A stretch of 64,000 nt of DNA, taken from positions 1 through 64,000 of the forward strand of contig NZ_FOLN01000001.1 in the NCBI RefSeq assembly GCF_900112395.1, read 5' to 3'. Shown piece by piece: positions 9,891-19,486 of the stretch. The translations under genes were made by a program, and so were the position numbers. The stretch's first letter is position 1; every line of letters starts with the position of its first letter. The notes below the pieces were generated by a model. That model did not search any database. It saw nothing but the letters and a program-made list of their open reading frames with translations, and was not told where the DNA came from. The DNA is from Algibacter lectus (lineage in GTDB: Bacteria > Bacteroidota > Bacteroidia > Flavobacteriales > Flavobacteriaceae).

Positions 9891-12326
9891 ATGGCGAAAA
9901 GTAAAACTAAACCTAAAAAAGCACCTCGTAAAAAAGCAGAACTACCTAGTTTTAAATTGTCTAATCAACAAAAACTAGTATTAGGCAGCTTTTTAATTAC
10001 GCTTGGCATAAGCCTAGCTATTTCATTTATATCATTCTTTTTTACAGGAGAAACAGACCAAAGTAGCTTATCTCATTTTGCAGATCGCGACATAGAAACA
10101 GAAAACTGGTTAAGTAAATCTGGTGCATGGTTAAGTGATTTCTTTATTCAACGTGGTTTTGGCTTGCCTTCTTTTATATTTGCCGGCCTTATGTGCCTAT
10201 CTGGTGTGTATGTTTTAATGAACATCAATAAAGAGAAACTAAGAAGACATTGGTTTTGGGGTGTATTAATTATTATTTGGTCGTCTATTCTTTTAGGGTT
10301 TTTCGGAAATAAAAACGCTATTCTTGGTGGTACAATAGGTTTCGAAATTAACAGTTACCTTCAAGATTATATTGGTAAAATAGGTGTTGTACTCCTACTC
10401 GTTTTTGGTTTAATTACATATTTAGCTATTCGTTTTAAAGTGACGTTTGAAAGTATTGCAAATCAATTTAAATCGGCTAAGAGTAATCTAAAGAGTGAGT
10501 TATCGGATATGAAAGAAGATATTATCGTGCCTTTAGATAATAATTTATCTGAAGAAGCCGAAGATTTCAAATCTACTTTTAATATCTCTGAAGAGGAAGA
10601 AAAACCAATTGAAGCACCACTAGAACCTGTAGAGGCTCCTGTAAAATCTAAAATTGAAAAAATTACGGTTGAAAAAGTTATAGTTGAAGATAAAACACCT
10701 CTTGTAGTTAAAGTTGCTGAAGAAGAAGTTGAAGAAGAAGATTTAGAAATGAAAGTGGTTAAAGTTGCTGAAGAAGTTTCAGAAACCGACAATTTAGCCA
10801 ATAAGTTAGTTGAAGATTTTGGACAGTTTGATCCTACTCTAGAACTTGGTAAATATCAATTTCCTCCTTTAGATTTATTAAAACAATATGATACTGGTGG
10901 TATTACCATTAATCAAGAAGAATTAGAAAGCAACAAAAACAAAATTGTTGAAACTTTAAATAATTATAAAATTGGTATCGCGAGTATTAAAGCGACTATC
11001 GGACCAACAGTAACCCTTTACGAAATTGTACCAGAAGCTGGTGTGCGTATTTCTAAAATTAAAAATTTAGAAGACGATATTGCACTGTCTTTAGCGGCTT
11101 TAGGTATTCGTATTATTGCTCCAATTCCTGGTAAAGGTACTATTGGTATTGAGGTACCAAACAAAAACTCAACCATAGTTTCTATGCGTTCTGTTATCGC
11201 TTCAAAGAAATTTCAGGCCTCAGAAATGCACTTACCTATTGCTTTAGGTAAAACTATTAGTAATGAAACCTTTGTGGTCGATTTAGCTAAAATGCCTCAC
11301 TTGCTTATGGCTGGTGCAACAGGGCAAGGTAAATCGGTTGGTTTAAATGCCGTTTTAACCTCATTACTTTATAAAAAGCACCCTGCTGAAGTTAAATTTG
11401 TTTTAGTAGATCCTAAAAAAGTAGAGCTTACACTTTTCAACAAAATTGAACGTCATTATTTAGCAAAACTTCCAGACGAAGCTGATGCTATTATTACAGA
11501 TAATACTAAAGTTATCCATACGCTAAACTCATTGTGTATAGAAATGGATAACCGTTACGAAATGCTAAAAAATGCACTTTGTAGAAATATAGCAGAATAC
11601 AACGTTAAATTTAAAGCTAGAAAACTAAACCCTAATGATGGGCATCAATACTTACCTTACATTGTTTTGGTTGTTGATGAGTTTGCCGATTTAATTATGA
11701 CGGCTGGTAAAGAAGTAGAAACACCAGTTGCCCGATTAGCACAGTTAGCACGTGCCATTGGTATTCACTTAATTATTGCCACGCAACGTCCTTCTGTTAA
11801 TGTAATTACGGGTATTATTAAAGCGAATTTCCCAGCACGTATTGCCTTTAGAGTATCTAGTAAAATCGATTCGCGTACTATTTTAGATGCCGGAGGAGCC
11901 GACCAACTTATTGGTCGTGGAGATATGCTTTATACGCAAGGTAATGATATGATAAGAATACAGTGTGCCTTTGTAGACACACCAGAAGTTGAAAAAATAG
12001 TAGACTTTATTGGTGCGCAAAAGGCTTATCCTGAGGCTTATCTATTACCAGAATTTGTTGGTGAAGAAAGTGGCACAAGTCTTGATATAGATATATCAGA
12101 TAGAGATAAACTCTTTAAAGATGCTGCTATAGTTATCGTTACAGCACAACAAGGTTCTGCTTCGTTATTACAACGAAAATTGAAATTAGGATACAATCGT
12201 GCCGGCCGAATTATAGATCAATTAGAAGCCGCAGGTATTGTTGGTCCGTTTGAAGGTAGTAAAGCCAGACAAGTGTTAGTAACCGATTTAATAGCATTAG
12301 ATCAGCATTTAGAAAATGAAATATAA
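9891..12326 (+). CDS. ftsK: DNA translocase FtsK
   Basis: An 811-residue septal DNA pump that resolves chromosome dimers and clears DNA from the division site. A basic N-terminus is followed by about four membrane helices (residues 30-185), an acidic Glu/Val/Lys-rich linker (about 200-310), and then the RecA-like motor with Walker A GATGQGKS (from residue 475) and Walker B VLVVDEFADL (near 590). The C-terminal winged-helix gamma domain (about 740-805; ASLLQRKLKLGYNRAGRIIDQLE) reads polar KOPS-type sequences. Full length for Bacteroidota. It is followed after six bases by lolA, suggesting an operon with envelope genes. Confidence 0.96.
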   Translation: MAKSKTKPKKAPRKKAELPSFKLSNQQKLVLGSFLITLGISLAISFISFFFTGETDQSSLSHFADRDIETENWLSKSGAWLSDFFIQRGFGLPSFIFAGLMCLSGVYVLMNINKEKLRRHWFWGVLIIIWSSILLGFFGNKNAILGGTIGFEINSYLQDYIGKIGVVLLLVFGLITYLAIRFKVTFESIANQFKSAKSNLKSELSDMKEDIIVPLDNNLSEEAEDFKSTFNISEEEEKPIEAPLEPVEAPVKSKIEKITVEKVIVEDKTPLVVKVAEEEVEEEDLEMKVVKVAEEVSETDNLANKLVEDFGQFDPTLELGKYQFPPLDLLKQYDTGGITINQEELESNKNKIVETLNNYKIGIASIKATIGPTVTLYEIVPEAGVRISKIKNLEDDIALSLAALGIRIIAPIPGKGTIGIEVPNKNSTIVSMRSVIASKKFQASEMHLPIALGKTISNETFVVDLAKMPHLLMAGATGQGKSVGLNAVLTSLLYKKHPAEVKFVLVDPKKVELTLFNKIERHYLAKLPDEADAIITDNTKVIHTLNSLCIEMDNRYEMLKNALCRNIAEYNVKFKARKLNPNDGHQYLPYIVLVVDEFADLIMTAGKEVETPVARLAQLARAIGIHLIIATQRPSVNVITGIIKANFPARIAFRVSSKIDSRTILDAGGADQLIGRGDMLYTQGNDMIRIQCAFVDTPEVEKIVDFIGAQKAYPEAYLLPEFVGEESGTSLDIDISDRDKLFKDAAIVIVTAQQGSASLLQRKLKLGYNRAGRIIDQLEAAGIVGPFEGSKARQVLVTDLIALDQHLENEI

Positions 12327-12332
12327 TTTAAA

Positions 12333-12974
12333 ATGAAAATGAAGAAAATTATTGCACTTTTATTAATTACCCTTTCAGTTAACGCCTTTGCTCAAAACAA
12401 AGGAAAAGCACTGTTGAATGAAGTCTCTCAAAAAGTAAAAAGTTACGATAACATTTCAATCGATTTTAAGTATGTGTTAGAAAACACTGCTGAAAATTTA
12501 AAACAAGTGACTAAAGGTGACGTTGTTATGCAAGGTGATCGTTATAAACTTAATATTTTAGGTATCACACGTTTATTCGATGGTAAAACATTGTACAGCA
12601 TTAGTCCAGAAGATGAAGAAGTAACCATCTCTGAAGAAAATGATGATGAGAACGATGCCATTACACCAAGTAAAATGTTATCTTTTTACGAAGATGGTTA
12701 TACCTACGCTTTAGATATTGAGCAAAACATGAATGGTAGAAAAATTCAATACGTGAAATTAACACCTATTGATTCTAGTTCTGAAATTAAAACTATTTTA
12801 TTAGGTATAGATTCTAAAACTAAAAACATTTACAATTTAATTCAAATTGGAAAAAATAATACGAAAACGACTCTTACTGTAAATTCTTTTAAAACAAACG
12901 AGACTTTATCGAAAACCTTATTTACCTTTGATGCGAATAAATATTCAGACTATTATATCAATAAACTAGATTAG
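12333..12974 (+). CDS. lolA: Outer-membrane lipoprotein carrier LolA family
   Basis: A 213-residue periplasmic protein with a signal peptide (MKKIIALLLITLSVNAFAQ, if counted from the second Met at 12339). LolA carries lipoproteins from the LolCDE transporter to the outer membrane. The half-barrel pattern is visible: ISIDFKYVLEN, KGDVVMQGDRYKLNILGI, RLFDGKTLYSISPEDEEVTI and a C-terminal LFTFDANKY. It sits directly between ftsK and an LptF/G permease, an arrangement common in Flavobacteriia. Which of the two in-frame ATGs is used is open. Confidence 0.88.
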   Translation: MKMKKIIALLLITLSVNAFAQNKGKALLNEVSQKVKSYDNISIDFKYVLENTAENLKQVTKGDVVMQGDRYKLNILGITRLFDGKTLYSISPEDEEVTISEENDDENDAITPSKMLSFYEDGYTYALDIEQNMNGRKIQYVKLTPIDSSSEIKTILLGIDSKTKNIYNLIQIGKNNTKTTLTVNSFKTNETLSKTLFTFDANKYSDYYINKLD

Positions 12975-12982
12975 GTATTCCA

Positions 12983-14947
12983 TTGAAAATATTAGACCGT
13001 TACATACTAACAACTTACCTAAAAACTTTTTTCAGCGTGTTTATTATACTCATGCTGATTTTTGTTTTACAAACCATTTGGCTATACATTAAAGAACTTG
13101 CAGGTAAAGACCTAGAAATAGGTGTAATTTTGAAGTTCTTAGTTTATTTTATGCCAAAGCTTATACCATTGGTATTACCGCTTACCATTTTACTTTCATC
13201 TATAATGGTGTTTGGTAGCTTTGCAGAAAACTACGAGTTTGCCGCCATGAAATCTACAGGTATTTCATTGCAACGTGCCATGTCTGGTTTAAGTGTTTTT
13301 ATTGTAGGGCTTGGTATTCTTACCTTTTTCTTTGCGAACAATGTTATTCCATGGGCCGAAGTTAACTCTTATAATCTCCGACGTAATATTGCTAAAATGA
13401 AACCAGCCATGTTACTTGCCGAAGGTCAATTTAACGAAGTAGATAACTATAACATTAAATTTACCAAAAAACATGGTGATCGTGACCAATATTTAGACGA
13501 TGTTACTATCCACTTAAAAGCAGCAGATGGCCGTACAAATGCAACAACTATTAAGTCGAAAACTGGAGAGTTGGCTAGTGAGCCCGACTCTAATGTTTTA
13601 AAACTAATTTTATTTGATGGAAACTATTACAGTGATATCGCTACTAAAAATAGAAAGAGTAAAGAGAAAAAACCTTTTGCAAAAAGTACTTTTGAAAAGT
13701 ATATTATAAATATCGATTTATCTAACCTTAATGAGGTCGATATGGACGAGCAATCTCAAACCGATAAATACAGCATGCTTGATGTTGTAGATTTAAATAC
13801 GGCTATGGACTCGTTAATTGTTAAGCAGAAAAACGAAAATGCTGGTCTTGCTAAAAACTTAATGAACCGCTCTAGCGTTAATAAGGTTTATAGAAATACT
13901 AAAAAAGATATCGATACCATTTACACTGGTCCTATTCTAGATGTTTTTGAAACATCGGATAAAATAAAATTAGTAGAGCTTACCCTAAAAGGTGCGGCTA
14001 GTACACAGCAAACTGTTAGTCAAAAAATTAAAACTTATAAAATAGCTAAAACCAATTTTAATAGACACATTATTTCGTTTCACGAAAAATTCGCTCTTGG
14101 TATAGCTTGTATTATCCTCTTCTTCGTTGGTGCTCCGTTGGGTGCGTTAATTAGAAAAGGTGGTATTGGTCTACCAATGGTAATTGCTATTTTACTATTT
14201 TTAAGTTATCACTTTATTGGTATTTTCGCTACAAACTCTGCCAAAACTGGTGATTTCAACCCTGTATTGGCTAGTTGGTTTTCTACTCTTATTATGCTGC
14301 CATTAGGTGTTTATTTAACTAAACGTGCTACAGCAGATAAAGGCATTTTTGATTTAGGAAGTATTACGGAACCGCTTAAAAAATTATTCAAAATAAAAGA
14401 AAAAGATAGCGTAGATTTTAGATTCTTAGGTGGCTATAAAAATGATGAACTTGCTGATGTAGTTGAAAATTATGAAGCCTTAGGTCATGATGAAAACTGC
14501 CGCTACGAAGCGCTCAATATTTTAAATGAACGCGGACATAGCATTAAAGAGTTACAAGAAGCCAATAAAATAACGATTGATAGTAAGTACGTTGCCTCTG
14601 AAAAGATAGTAAAAGATTATAAAGACCATAGTAAATTTGCTATTTTTCTTTATGGAACAGGTGCTGTATTACTTATCCTCTTCTTCGTATTTAAAAACAA
14701 TAAATTATTACCACTCGCTACAGCCTCTATACAATTAAGCATTGTATCCTTTGCGCTGTATGCTATTTACTATTTAAAATCTATTTTAAATTTGAATAGT
14801 TTTTACAACTATATAAACAAAAAAGCAAGACGTCCTAACGTAGGTTTACTCATTCTAGGATTACCGCTTTACATGATTACCTACCCTTTATTGAATGATA
14901 AATTAAAAGAAGACTTAAAACGTTTTTGTTTAGATTCTTTAAAGTAA
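12983..14947 (+). CDS. LptF/LptG (YjgP/YjgQ) family LPS-export permease
   Basis: A 654-residue inner-membrane protein of the LPS transport ABC permease family. It starts with TTG at 12983, giving the expected MKILDRYILTTYLKTFF; no ATG fits. N-terminal helices (to about 120), a large periplasmic beta-jellyroll (about 130-350) and three further helices (KFALGIACIILFFVGAPLGALIRKGG) follow the family plan. Proteobacterial LptF/G are about 360 residues; here a C-terminal extension of roughly 180 residues adds two more predicted helices, as in other Bacteroidota members. LptF and LptG are not separable by eye. Confidence 0.9.
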   Translation: MKILDRYILTTYLKTFFSVFIILMLIFVLQTIWLYIKELAGKDLEIGVILKFLVYFMPKLIPLVLPLTILLSSIMVFGSFAENYEFAAMKSTGISLQRAMSGLSVFIVGLGILTFFFANNVIPWAEVNSYNLRRNIAKMKPAMLLAEGQFNEVDNYNIKFTKKHGDRDQYLDDVTIHLKAADGRTNATTIKSKTGELASEPDSNVLKLILFDGNYYSDIATKNRKSKEKKPFAKSTFEKYIINIDLSNLNEVDMDEQSQTDKYSMLDVVDLNTAMDSLIVKQKNENAGLAKNLMNRSSVNKVYRNTKKDIDTIYTGPILDVFETSDKIKLVELTLKGAASTQQTVSQKIKTYKIAKTNFNRHIISFHEKFALGIACIILFFVGAPLGALIRKGGIGLPMVIAILLFLSYHFIGIFATNSAKTGDFNPVLASWFSTLIMLPLGVYLTKRATADKGIFDLGSITEPLKKLFKIKEKDSVDFRFLGGYKNDELADVVENYEALGHDENCRYEALNILNERGHSIKELQEANKITIDSKYVASEKIVKDYKDHSKFAIFLYGTGAVLLILFFVFKNNKLLPLATASIQLSIVSFALYAIYYLKSILNLNSFYNYINKKARRPNVGLLILGLPLYMITYPLLNDKLKEDLKRFCLDSLK

Positions 14948-14961
14948 CACTATTAAAAAAA

Positions 14962-16122
14962 ATGATTACAGAACCTATGAGCAAAGCTTCTAATCCAGAT
15001 ATTAAATTAAATACCATTCACGATGCTATTGAAGACATTAGAAATGGAAAAGTTATTATTGTTGTTGATGATGAAAACAGAGAAAACGAAGGTGATTTTC
15101 TAGCTGCAGCAGAAAAAGTAACTCCAGAAGTAATAAATTTTATGGCTACCCATGGTCGTGGTTTAATTTGTGCCCCATTAACAGAAACTCGTTGTAAAGA
15201 ACTTGATTTAGGTATGATGGTACGCAATAACACAGATCCTATGGAGACAGCCTTTACAGTTTCTGTAGATTTACGTGGCAATGGAGTAACTACTGGTATT
15301 TCGGCAGGAGATCGTTCTAAAACGATACAAGCTTTAATTGATCCAGATACAAAACCACATGACTTAGCACGACCAGGACATATTTTTCCATTAGTTGCTA
15401 AAGAAGGAGGTGTTTTAAGACGTACCGGACATACTGAAGCTGCTATTGATTTTGCACGTTTAGCAGGTTTGGAGCCCGCTGGTTTTATTGTGGAAATTAT
15501 GAACGAAGATGGTACCATGGCTCGTTTACCACAACTGTTTGAAATTGCTAAAAAACACGATATTAAAATTGTTTCTATTGAAGATTTAGTGGCTTACAGA
15601 ATGCAACACGACTCTTTAATTGAGAAAAAAGAAGATTTTGAAATTGAAACACGTTTTGGAAGTTATAGATTGCGAGCTTACAAACAAACTACAAATAACC
15701 AAGTACACATTGCTTTAACTAAAGGTTCTTGGACGGATGGTGAAGCGGTACCAACCAGAATAAACTCTACACTTATAAATAACGATATTTTAGGAACGCT
15801 TACTAACAACGTAGATGCGCAACTAGAAAACATGTTTAATGTTATTAATAAAGAAGGAAAAGGTGCTATTATCTTTATAAATCAAGAATCGCAATCAATG
15901 AATATTTTAAGCCGATTAGCTTTTTTGAAAGATAACCAAAATGGTGAATCGGTTACTAAGGCTCCGAAAATAAATATGGACAACCGTGATTTTGGTATTG
16001 GTGCTCAAATATTACACGATTTAAACATACATAAACTACTCCTAATTTCTAATACCGAACAAACCAAACGTGTTGGTTTAATTGGTTATGGTTTAGAGAT
16101 TGTTGATTATGTGAAGTATTAA
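14962..16122 (+). CDS. ribB: 3,4-dihydroxy-2-butanone-4-phosphate synthase with degenerate GTP cyclohydrolase II domain
   Basis: A riboflavin-pathway enzyme of 386 residues from the ATG at 14962; the frame opens at 14926 but that start lies inside the preceding gene. The RibB half is intact: DDENRENEGDF (residues 36-46), THGRGLIC (63-70) and RPGHIFPL (137-144). It makes the four-carbon unit of riboflavin from ribulose 5-phosphate. The C-terminal half aligns with GTP cyclohydrolase II but all three zinc cysteines are gone (269-284 read STLINNDILGTLTNNV) and the usual RQEGRGIG has become NQESQSMN. This is a RibBX-like architecture; a true RibA must be encoded elsewhere. Confidence 0.93.
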   Translation: MITEPMSKASNPDIKLNTIHDAIEDIRNGKVIIVVDDENRENEGDFLAAAEKVTPEVINFMATHGRGLICAPLTETRCKELDLGMMVRNNTDPMETAFTVSVDLRGNGVTTGISAGDRSKTIQALIDPDTKPHDLARPGHIFPLVAKEGGVLRRTGHTEAAIDFARLAGLEPAGFIVEIMNEDGTMARLPQLFEIAKKHDIKIVSIEDLVAYRMQHDSLIEKKEDFEIETRFGSYRLRAYKQTTNNQVHIALTKGSWTDGEAVPTRINSTLINNDILGTLTNNVDAQLENMFNVINKEGKGAIIFINQESQSMNILSRLAFLKDNQNGESVTKAPKINMDNRDFGIGAQILHDLNIHKLLLISNTEQTKRVGLIGYGLEIVDYVKY

Positions 16123-16143
16123 TTTCACAAATTAATTGAATTA

Positions 16144-16178
16144 AAAAAGGCTTTAAATTTAAAATTTAAAGCCTTTTT
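16144..16178. terminator. 35-bp palindromic terminator, copy 1
   Basis: A perfect palindrome with arms AAAAAGGCTTTAAATTT and its complement around a single central base, placed between the convergent ribB (+) and the T9SS protein (-). The identical 35 bases recur at 24142-24176. Confidence 0.85.
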
Positions 16179-16198
16179 TAGTTATGTAATCAAGAACA

Positions 16199-16666
16199 CT
16201 ATTTAATTACTACCTTCTTCGTTATATATCTATTATTATTAAATACTTTCAATAAATAGATTCCTGTACTTAAACCTTTTACAGTAATCTCATCACTATT
16301 ATAATTTTGCTTTACCTTTTCGCCTAAAACACTAAATAGTTCCATGTGATCAATGCGTTCAGAAGATGAAACATGCAATACGTCTGACGCCGGGTTTGGG
16401 TAAATATTAATCTGAAAGGCAGAAACTTCAACATCATTAACATCTAAAGTAGGTAACAAACCACCAGTTATAAATCCTTCAGAAATACTAAAATCGCCAG
16501 AGATCTGCTCTGCTACATTTACCTCTCCAATAACATATAGTATTTGCAAACCACCCGCAGAAGTAGCTGCGCCACCCGAATCGATACTAAATTTTTCAAT
16601 TGATTGGCTATATCCACACCATGTGCATAGGGTAATTATCATTAAAGTTAATTTTATAATTTTCAT
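16199..16666 (-). CDS. Small T9SS-sorted secreted protein
   Basis: A 155-residue protein with a signal peptide (ending near CGYSQS, residue 22), a short beta-rich segment (SIDSGGAATSAGGLQILYVIGEV) and a type A T9SS sorting domain (about residues 85-155: INIYPNPASDVLHV, then GIYLLKVFNNNRYITKKVVIK). It is the last gene of a five-gene operon of exported proteins. The mature non-sorting part is only about 60 residues, so it may act as a small surface adaptor; function unknown. Confidence 0.8.
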   Translation of the reverse strand: MKIIKLTLMIITLCTWCGYSQSIEKFSIDSGGAATSAGGLQILYVIGEVNVAEQISGDFSISEGFITGGLLPTLDVNDVEVSAFQINIYPNPASDVLHVSSSERIDHMELFSVLGEKVKQNYNSDEITVKGLSTGIYLLKVFNNNRYITKKVVIK

Positions 16667-16677
16667 AATTGTGCGTT

Positions 16678-17259
16678 TTATTTAGAATATCCTATACCAC
16701 TAAATTGAATAGAGGAAAGTGAAATTATTTGCATACTCTCATCTTCTAATTTGTTGGCTTCAAAAAGCATTTTTATCTTAGAAACTTCGGCATTACCCGA
16801 GGCTGTTGTTGGATGAGACAAATCTATCGTTCCAGATATTTTACTTTCAGGATGTCGCTTCCCTCCTTTTACAAGCAACTGGTACATGGCAGTCATTCTG
16901 CCTCCTTCTTTTGTAGGCTGTTTTAAATGTACCGATACTTTTTCTAATTGCTTAGTATCACCATCATAAAAAAGTTGCAAGGTTTCCTTACCTTTCTCTA
17001 ACTGCTTTGTAAACGTGACAATAGCAGTAACTATTCCTGTTTTTTTATGTGTTAATACAATTCCAGACGCTTTAGTGTAACTCCAGTCTTTACCGTTAAT
17101 TTTACAAAGAAAAGTGCCCTTTGATGTTTTATTGGCTACACTTGGAGTTTCCTTTTCAACTATTTCTGGCGTATTATTCTCAACTTCTGCTGTTTTAGTT
17201 TCGTTTTTACACGACATAGTAAGTATGGCGAGTAGTAAGATGAATTTGTATGTTTGCAT
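16678..17259 (-). CDS. Lipoprotein of unknown function
   Basis: The frame is open from 17436, but the ATG at 17259 gives a proper lipoprotein signal (MQTYKFILLLAILTMSCKN, lipobox LTMSC with Cys17), so the extra 59 residues, which overlap the upstream gene, are rejected. The mature 177 residues begin with a Thr/Glu/Lys-rich linker and continue as one beta-rich domain (GTFLCKINGKDWSYTKASG, VTAIVTFTKQLEKGKETLQLF, ISGTIDLSHP). I cannot name a family. Gaps to both neighbours are about 10 bases, so it is part of the operon. Confidence 0.75.
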   Translation of the reverse strand: MQTYKFILLLAILTMSCKNETKTAEVENNTPEIVEKETPSVANKTSKGTFLCKINGKDWSYTKASGIVLTHKKTGIVTAIVTFTKQLEKGKETLQLFYDGDTKQLEKVSVHLKQPTKEGGRMTAMYQLLVKGGKRHPESKISGTIDLSHPTTASGNAEVSKIKMLFEANKLEDESMQIISLSSIQFSGIGYSK

Positions 17260-17269
17260 GAGTTTTAGA

Positions 17270-18757
17270 TTAAAGTTTATAGACCATAAATTGAAATGAT
17301 GTGCTCGTAGTATTTCCATCTGAATTAAAAATGCGAACCGTAACATTACCGCCGGAGCTACTAATACTAGATGTTCTAAAACCACCTGAAATTGGAGTAA
17401 TAAAACATACATTATTTTCATGAGTAAATGTTTCATTATCTATATTTATGGTAAAGACATTACCGGTTATACTCGCCGTAAAATTTCCCGTACCATTCAA
17501 AATATTACCATTAGATTCTACAAGACCATAAGCTATAGGTAGCATATTAGCATTACCCGTGTTTTTAGTATGTACTTCTGCATCAAAAATTGTGTTACCA
17601 TTTTTTAAAACCGTTAATGCATTATTTTTATTATCTTGATTAAGACCATTACCTATTTCAAAAAGAGGATCTGTAGTACGCCAAAGATCTGAACTACCGC
17701 CGCCTATATTATACTGACCAATTGCCATTGAATTATAGGATTTTGCCTTTGTAGAACGTCCCATTGCTGTTGAATAAGAACCTGATGCTTCTGTTCCAGA
17801 TCCCATTGCTGTTGAAGCGACTCCCGATGCTTCTGTTCCAGATCCCATTGTTGTTGAATTATTACCTGAAGCTTGTGTTCTAAATCCCATTGCTGTCGAA
17901 AAATAACCTGAAGCTTGTGTTTCAAACCCCATTGCTGTTGAAGATTCTCCTGAAGCTAATGTTTCAGATCCCATTGCTGCTGAAGTGTCACCTGAAGCTT
18001 CTGTTCCAGATCCCATTGCTGTTGAATTAACACCTGAAGCTAATGTTCCAGATCCCATTGCTGTTGAAGAGACACCTAAAGCCTTTGCATACAATCCCAT
18101 TACTGTTGAATACTGGCCTGAAGCTTCTGTTAATACTCCCATTGCAAAAGAAGCATAGCCTGTCGCACCATATAAATCTGAATTTTCAACGCTAATACTT
18201 AAATCAATAGAGCTGTATCCAATAGAACCAAAGTTTTCAGGATTATTACCTATCAATCTCCAACCTGTTCCTTTTCCTTCATCAATAGTTTCTAAACCTG
18301 TAGGTATGGTGTTTGGTTGATTAATTAAATCGTTATAATCGCCACTAAATACATTTTCGGCCACAGCTGCTATTTCAGCGTGTTTAGCATAGGGAACAGA
18401 CATAAACTCGGTAGCATCAAAATTAATAGTACCACCACTATAGGTTACACTTGTTTGCAAAAAATGAGCATATTTACCCCAAGCTATACTATTAAAATCG
18501 CCAATACTTGGTGTAATATCTGTACCTATGCTTAATATTACGAGGCCATTAGCATCGGTGGTATAATTATGATCTTCCTGGTACACGACAGTACCTGTTT
18601 CTGTATTTTGATGAATGCTAAATTGTATCGTCATGTACGAATTACTTAATACATTACCACTAACATCTTTTATAATGGCTTTATAGTTAATTCCTTGTTG
18701 GGCAAAGGTGAAGATTGAATTCACAAGAATAAAGAGGATAATTGATAGTTTTTTCAT
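17270..18757 (-). CDS. Secreted protein with YadA-head-like 14-residue repeats
   Basis: A 495-residue exported protein with a signal peptide (cleaved near residue 19). Residues 20-125 form an N-terminal domain common to secreted Bacteroidota proteins (GINYKAIIKDVSGNVL). Residues 203-356 are eleven 14-residue repeats of the type STAMGSGTEASGVN, the pattern of YadA/Hep_Hag trimeric adhesin heads, where each repeat forms one turn of a left-handed beta-roll. Residues 357-495 are a beta-rich C-terminal domain. No trimeric autotransporter membrane anchor and no T9SS domain is visible, so how it is held at the surface is unclear. Adhesion is an inference from the repeats. Confidence 0.8.
   Translation of the reverse strand: MKKLSIILFILVNSIFTFAQQGINYKAIIKDVSGNVLSNSYMTIQFSIHQNTETGTVVYQEDHNYTTDANGLVILSIGTDITPSIGDFNSIAWGKYAHFLQTSVTYSGGTINFDATEFMSVPYAKHAEIAAVAENVFSGDYNDLINQPNTIPTGLETIDEGKGTGWRLIGNNPENFGSIGYSSIDLSISVENSDLYGATGYASFAMGVLTEASGQYSTVMGLYAKALGVSSTAMGSGTLASGVNSTAMGSGTEASGDTSAAMGSETLASGESSTAMGFETQASGYFSTAMGFRTQASGNNSTTMGSGTEASGVASTAMGSGTEASGSYSTAMGRSTKAKSYNSMAIGQYNIGGGSSDLWRTTDPLFEIGNGLNQDNKNNALTVLKNGNTIFDAEVHTKNTGNANMLPIAYGLVESNGNILNGTGNFTASITGNVFTINIDNETFTHENNVCFITPISGGFRTSSISSSGGNVTVRIFNSDGNTTSTSFQFMVYKL
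17690..18151. repeat. Eleven tandem 42-bp coding repeats
   Basis: Each 42-bp unit encodes one 14-residue YadA-head-like repeat. The units differ by several bases, but the core CCCATTGCTGTTGAA recurs on the plus strand. Such arrays can change copy number by slippage or recombination. Confidence 0.85.
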
Positions 18758-18780
18758 GATGGATTAATTTTAGTTTTTAA

Positions 18781-19482
18781 TTATTTACAAACTCTTAAAC
18801 TAGTTGATGCTAGTGATACACTATTTGCAGAGACTGTGTTTTTAGATTTTAATAGCGGGCGCATAGCATCATTTAATAATCGCTTTGTAACATCTGTTGC
18901 AAAAAACCTTTTTAAATCTTTACTTACCATACCGCCTACGTTTGCTGTTAGATTTTTAATAACCTTAGCTAAACCACCACCTTCTAACTTACCAATCATT
19001 TCAACTTCTGTTACCTCGAAAGACACAGATCTTTGATAGGTTATAGGTTTTAATGTAAAACGTAGTATTTGTGGCGCTCTCCACTCAATGTCTGGTGCAC
19101 GGCTATCCTTCATTCTATTTGTTATACACCCTTCACACCTTCCTTTTATTTCAATGCCATTATTTTCAAATTTTACGTCCAGTATAAAACTATTTTTTTT
19201 TGAGTCGTACCAAAAATTACTATCTGCACGCCTTACATCCTGAAAAAAATAAGTCCATTCCCTTTTAATTGGACTGATTTTAATGTCTTGAAGATCTAAA
19301 TTTTGCCTGGTGCCATTAATGGCAACAAACCCATCGGTTCTATCTAGTTTAATATCTAACCTAGGTTTAACTTTTTCGTTTAAATAGTTGGCTATTTCTT
19401 TTGTGTTGATATCGGTGCATTGTGCGGTTAAATTGACTGAAACCATTAGAAATGCAATACCAAAGCTGATTAAGTTTTTCAT
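18781..19482 (-). CDS. Exported protein of unknown function
   Basis: A 233-residue protein with a signal peptide ending near NLTAQC (residue 22). The body is strand-rich with amphipathic segments (DIKLDRTDGFVAING, NSFILDVKFENNGIEIKG, PQILRFTLKPITYQRSVSFEVTEVEMIG), then a helical C-terminal region (LAKVIKNLTANVGGMVSKDLKRFF). There are paired cysteines at GRCEGCI. The layout recalls lipid-binding or barrel-rim proteins, but I recognise no family. It is second in the five-gene operon, four bases after the preceding gene. Confidence 0.7.
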   Translation of the reverse strand: MKNLISFGIAFLMVSVNLTAQCTDINTKEIANYLNEKVKPRLDIKLDRTDGFVAINGTRQNLDLQDIKISPIKREWTYFFQDVRRADSNFWYDSKKNSFILDVKFENNGIEIKGRCEGCITNRMKDSRAPDIEWRAPQILRFTLKPITYQRSVSFEVTEVEMIGKLEGGGLAKVIKNLTANVGGMVSKDLKRFFATDVTKRLLNDAMRPLLKSKNTVSANSVSLASTSLRVCK

Positions 19483-19486
19483 GTTT

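Noticed and set aside
17260-17436. Extended N-terminus of the lipoprotein gene
   Set aside because: It would overlap the YadA-like gene and place 59 unrelated residues before a perfect lipobox; the ATG at 17259 is better.
17690-18151. Regular repeats that might suggest a CRISPR array
   Set aside because: The repeats are contiguous 42-bp coding units with no unique spacers, and translate to YadA-like repeats.
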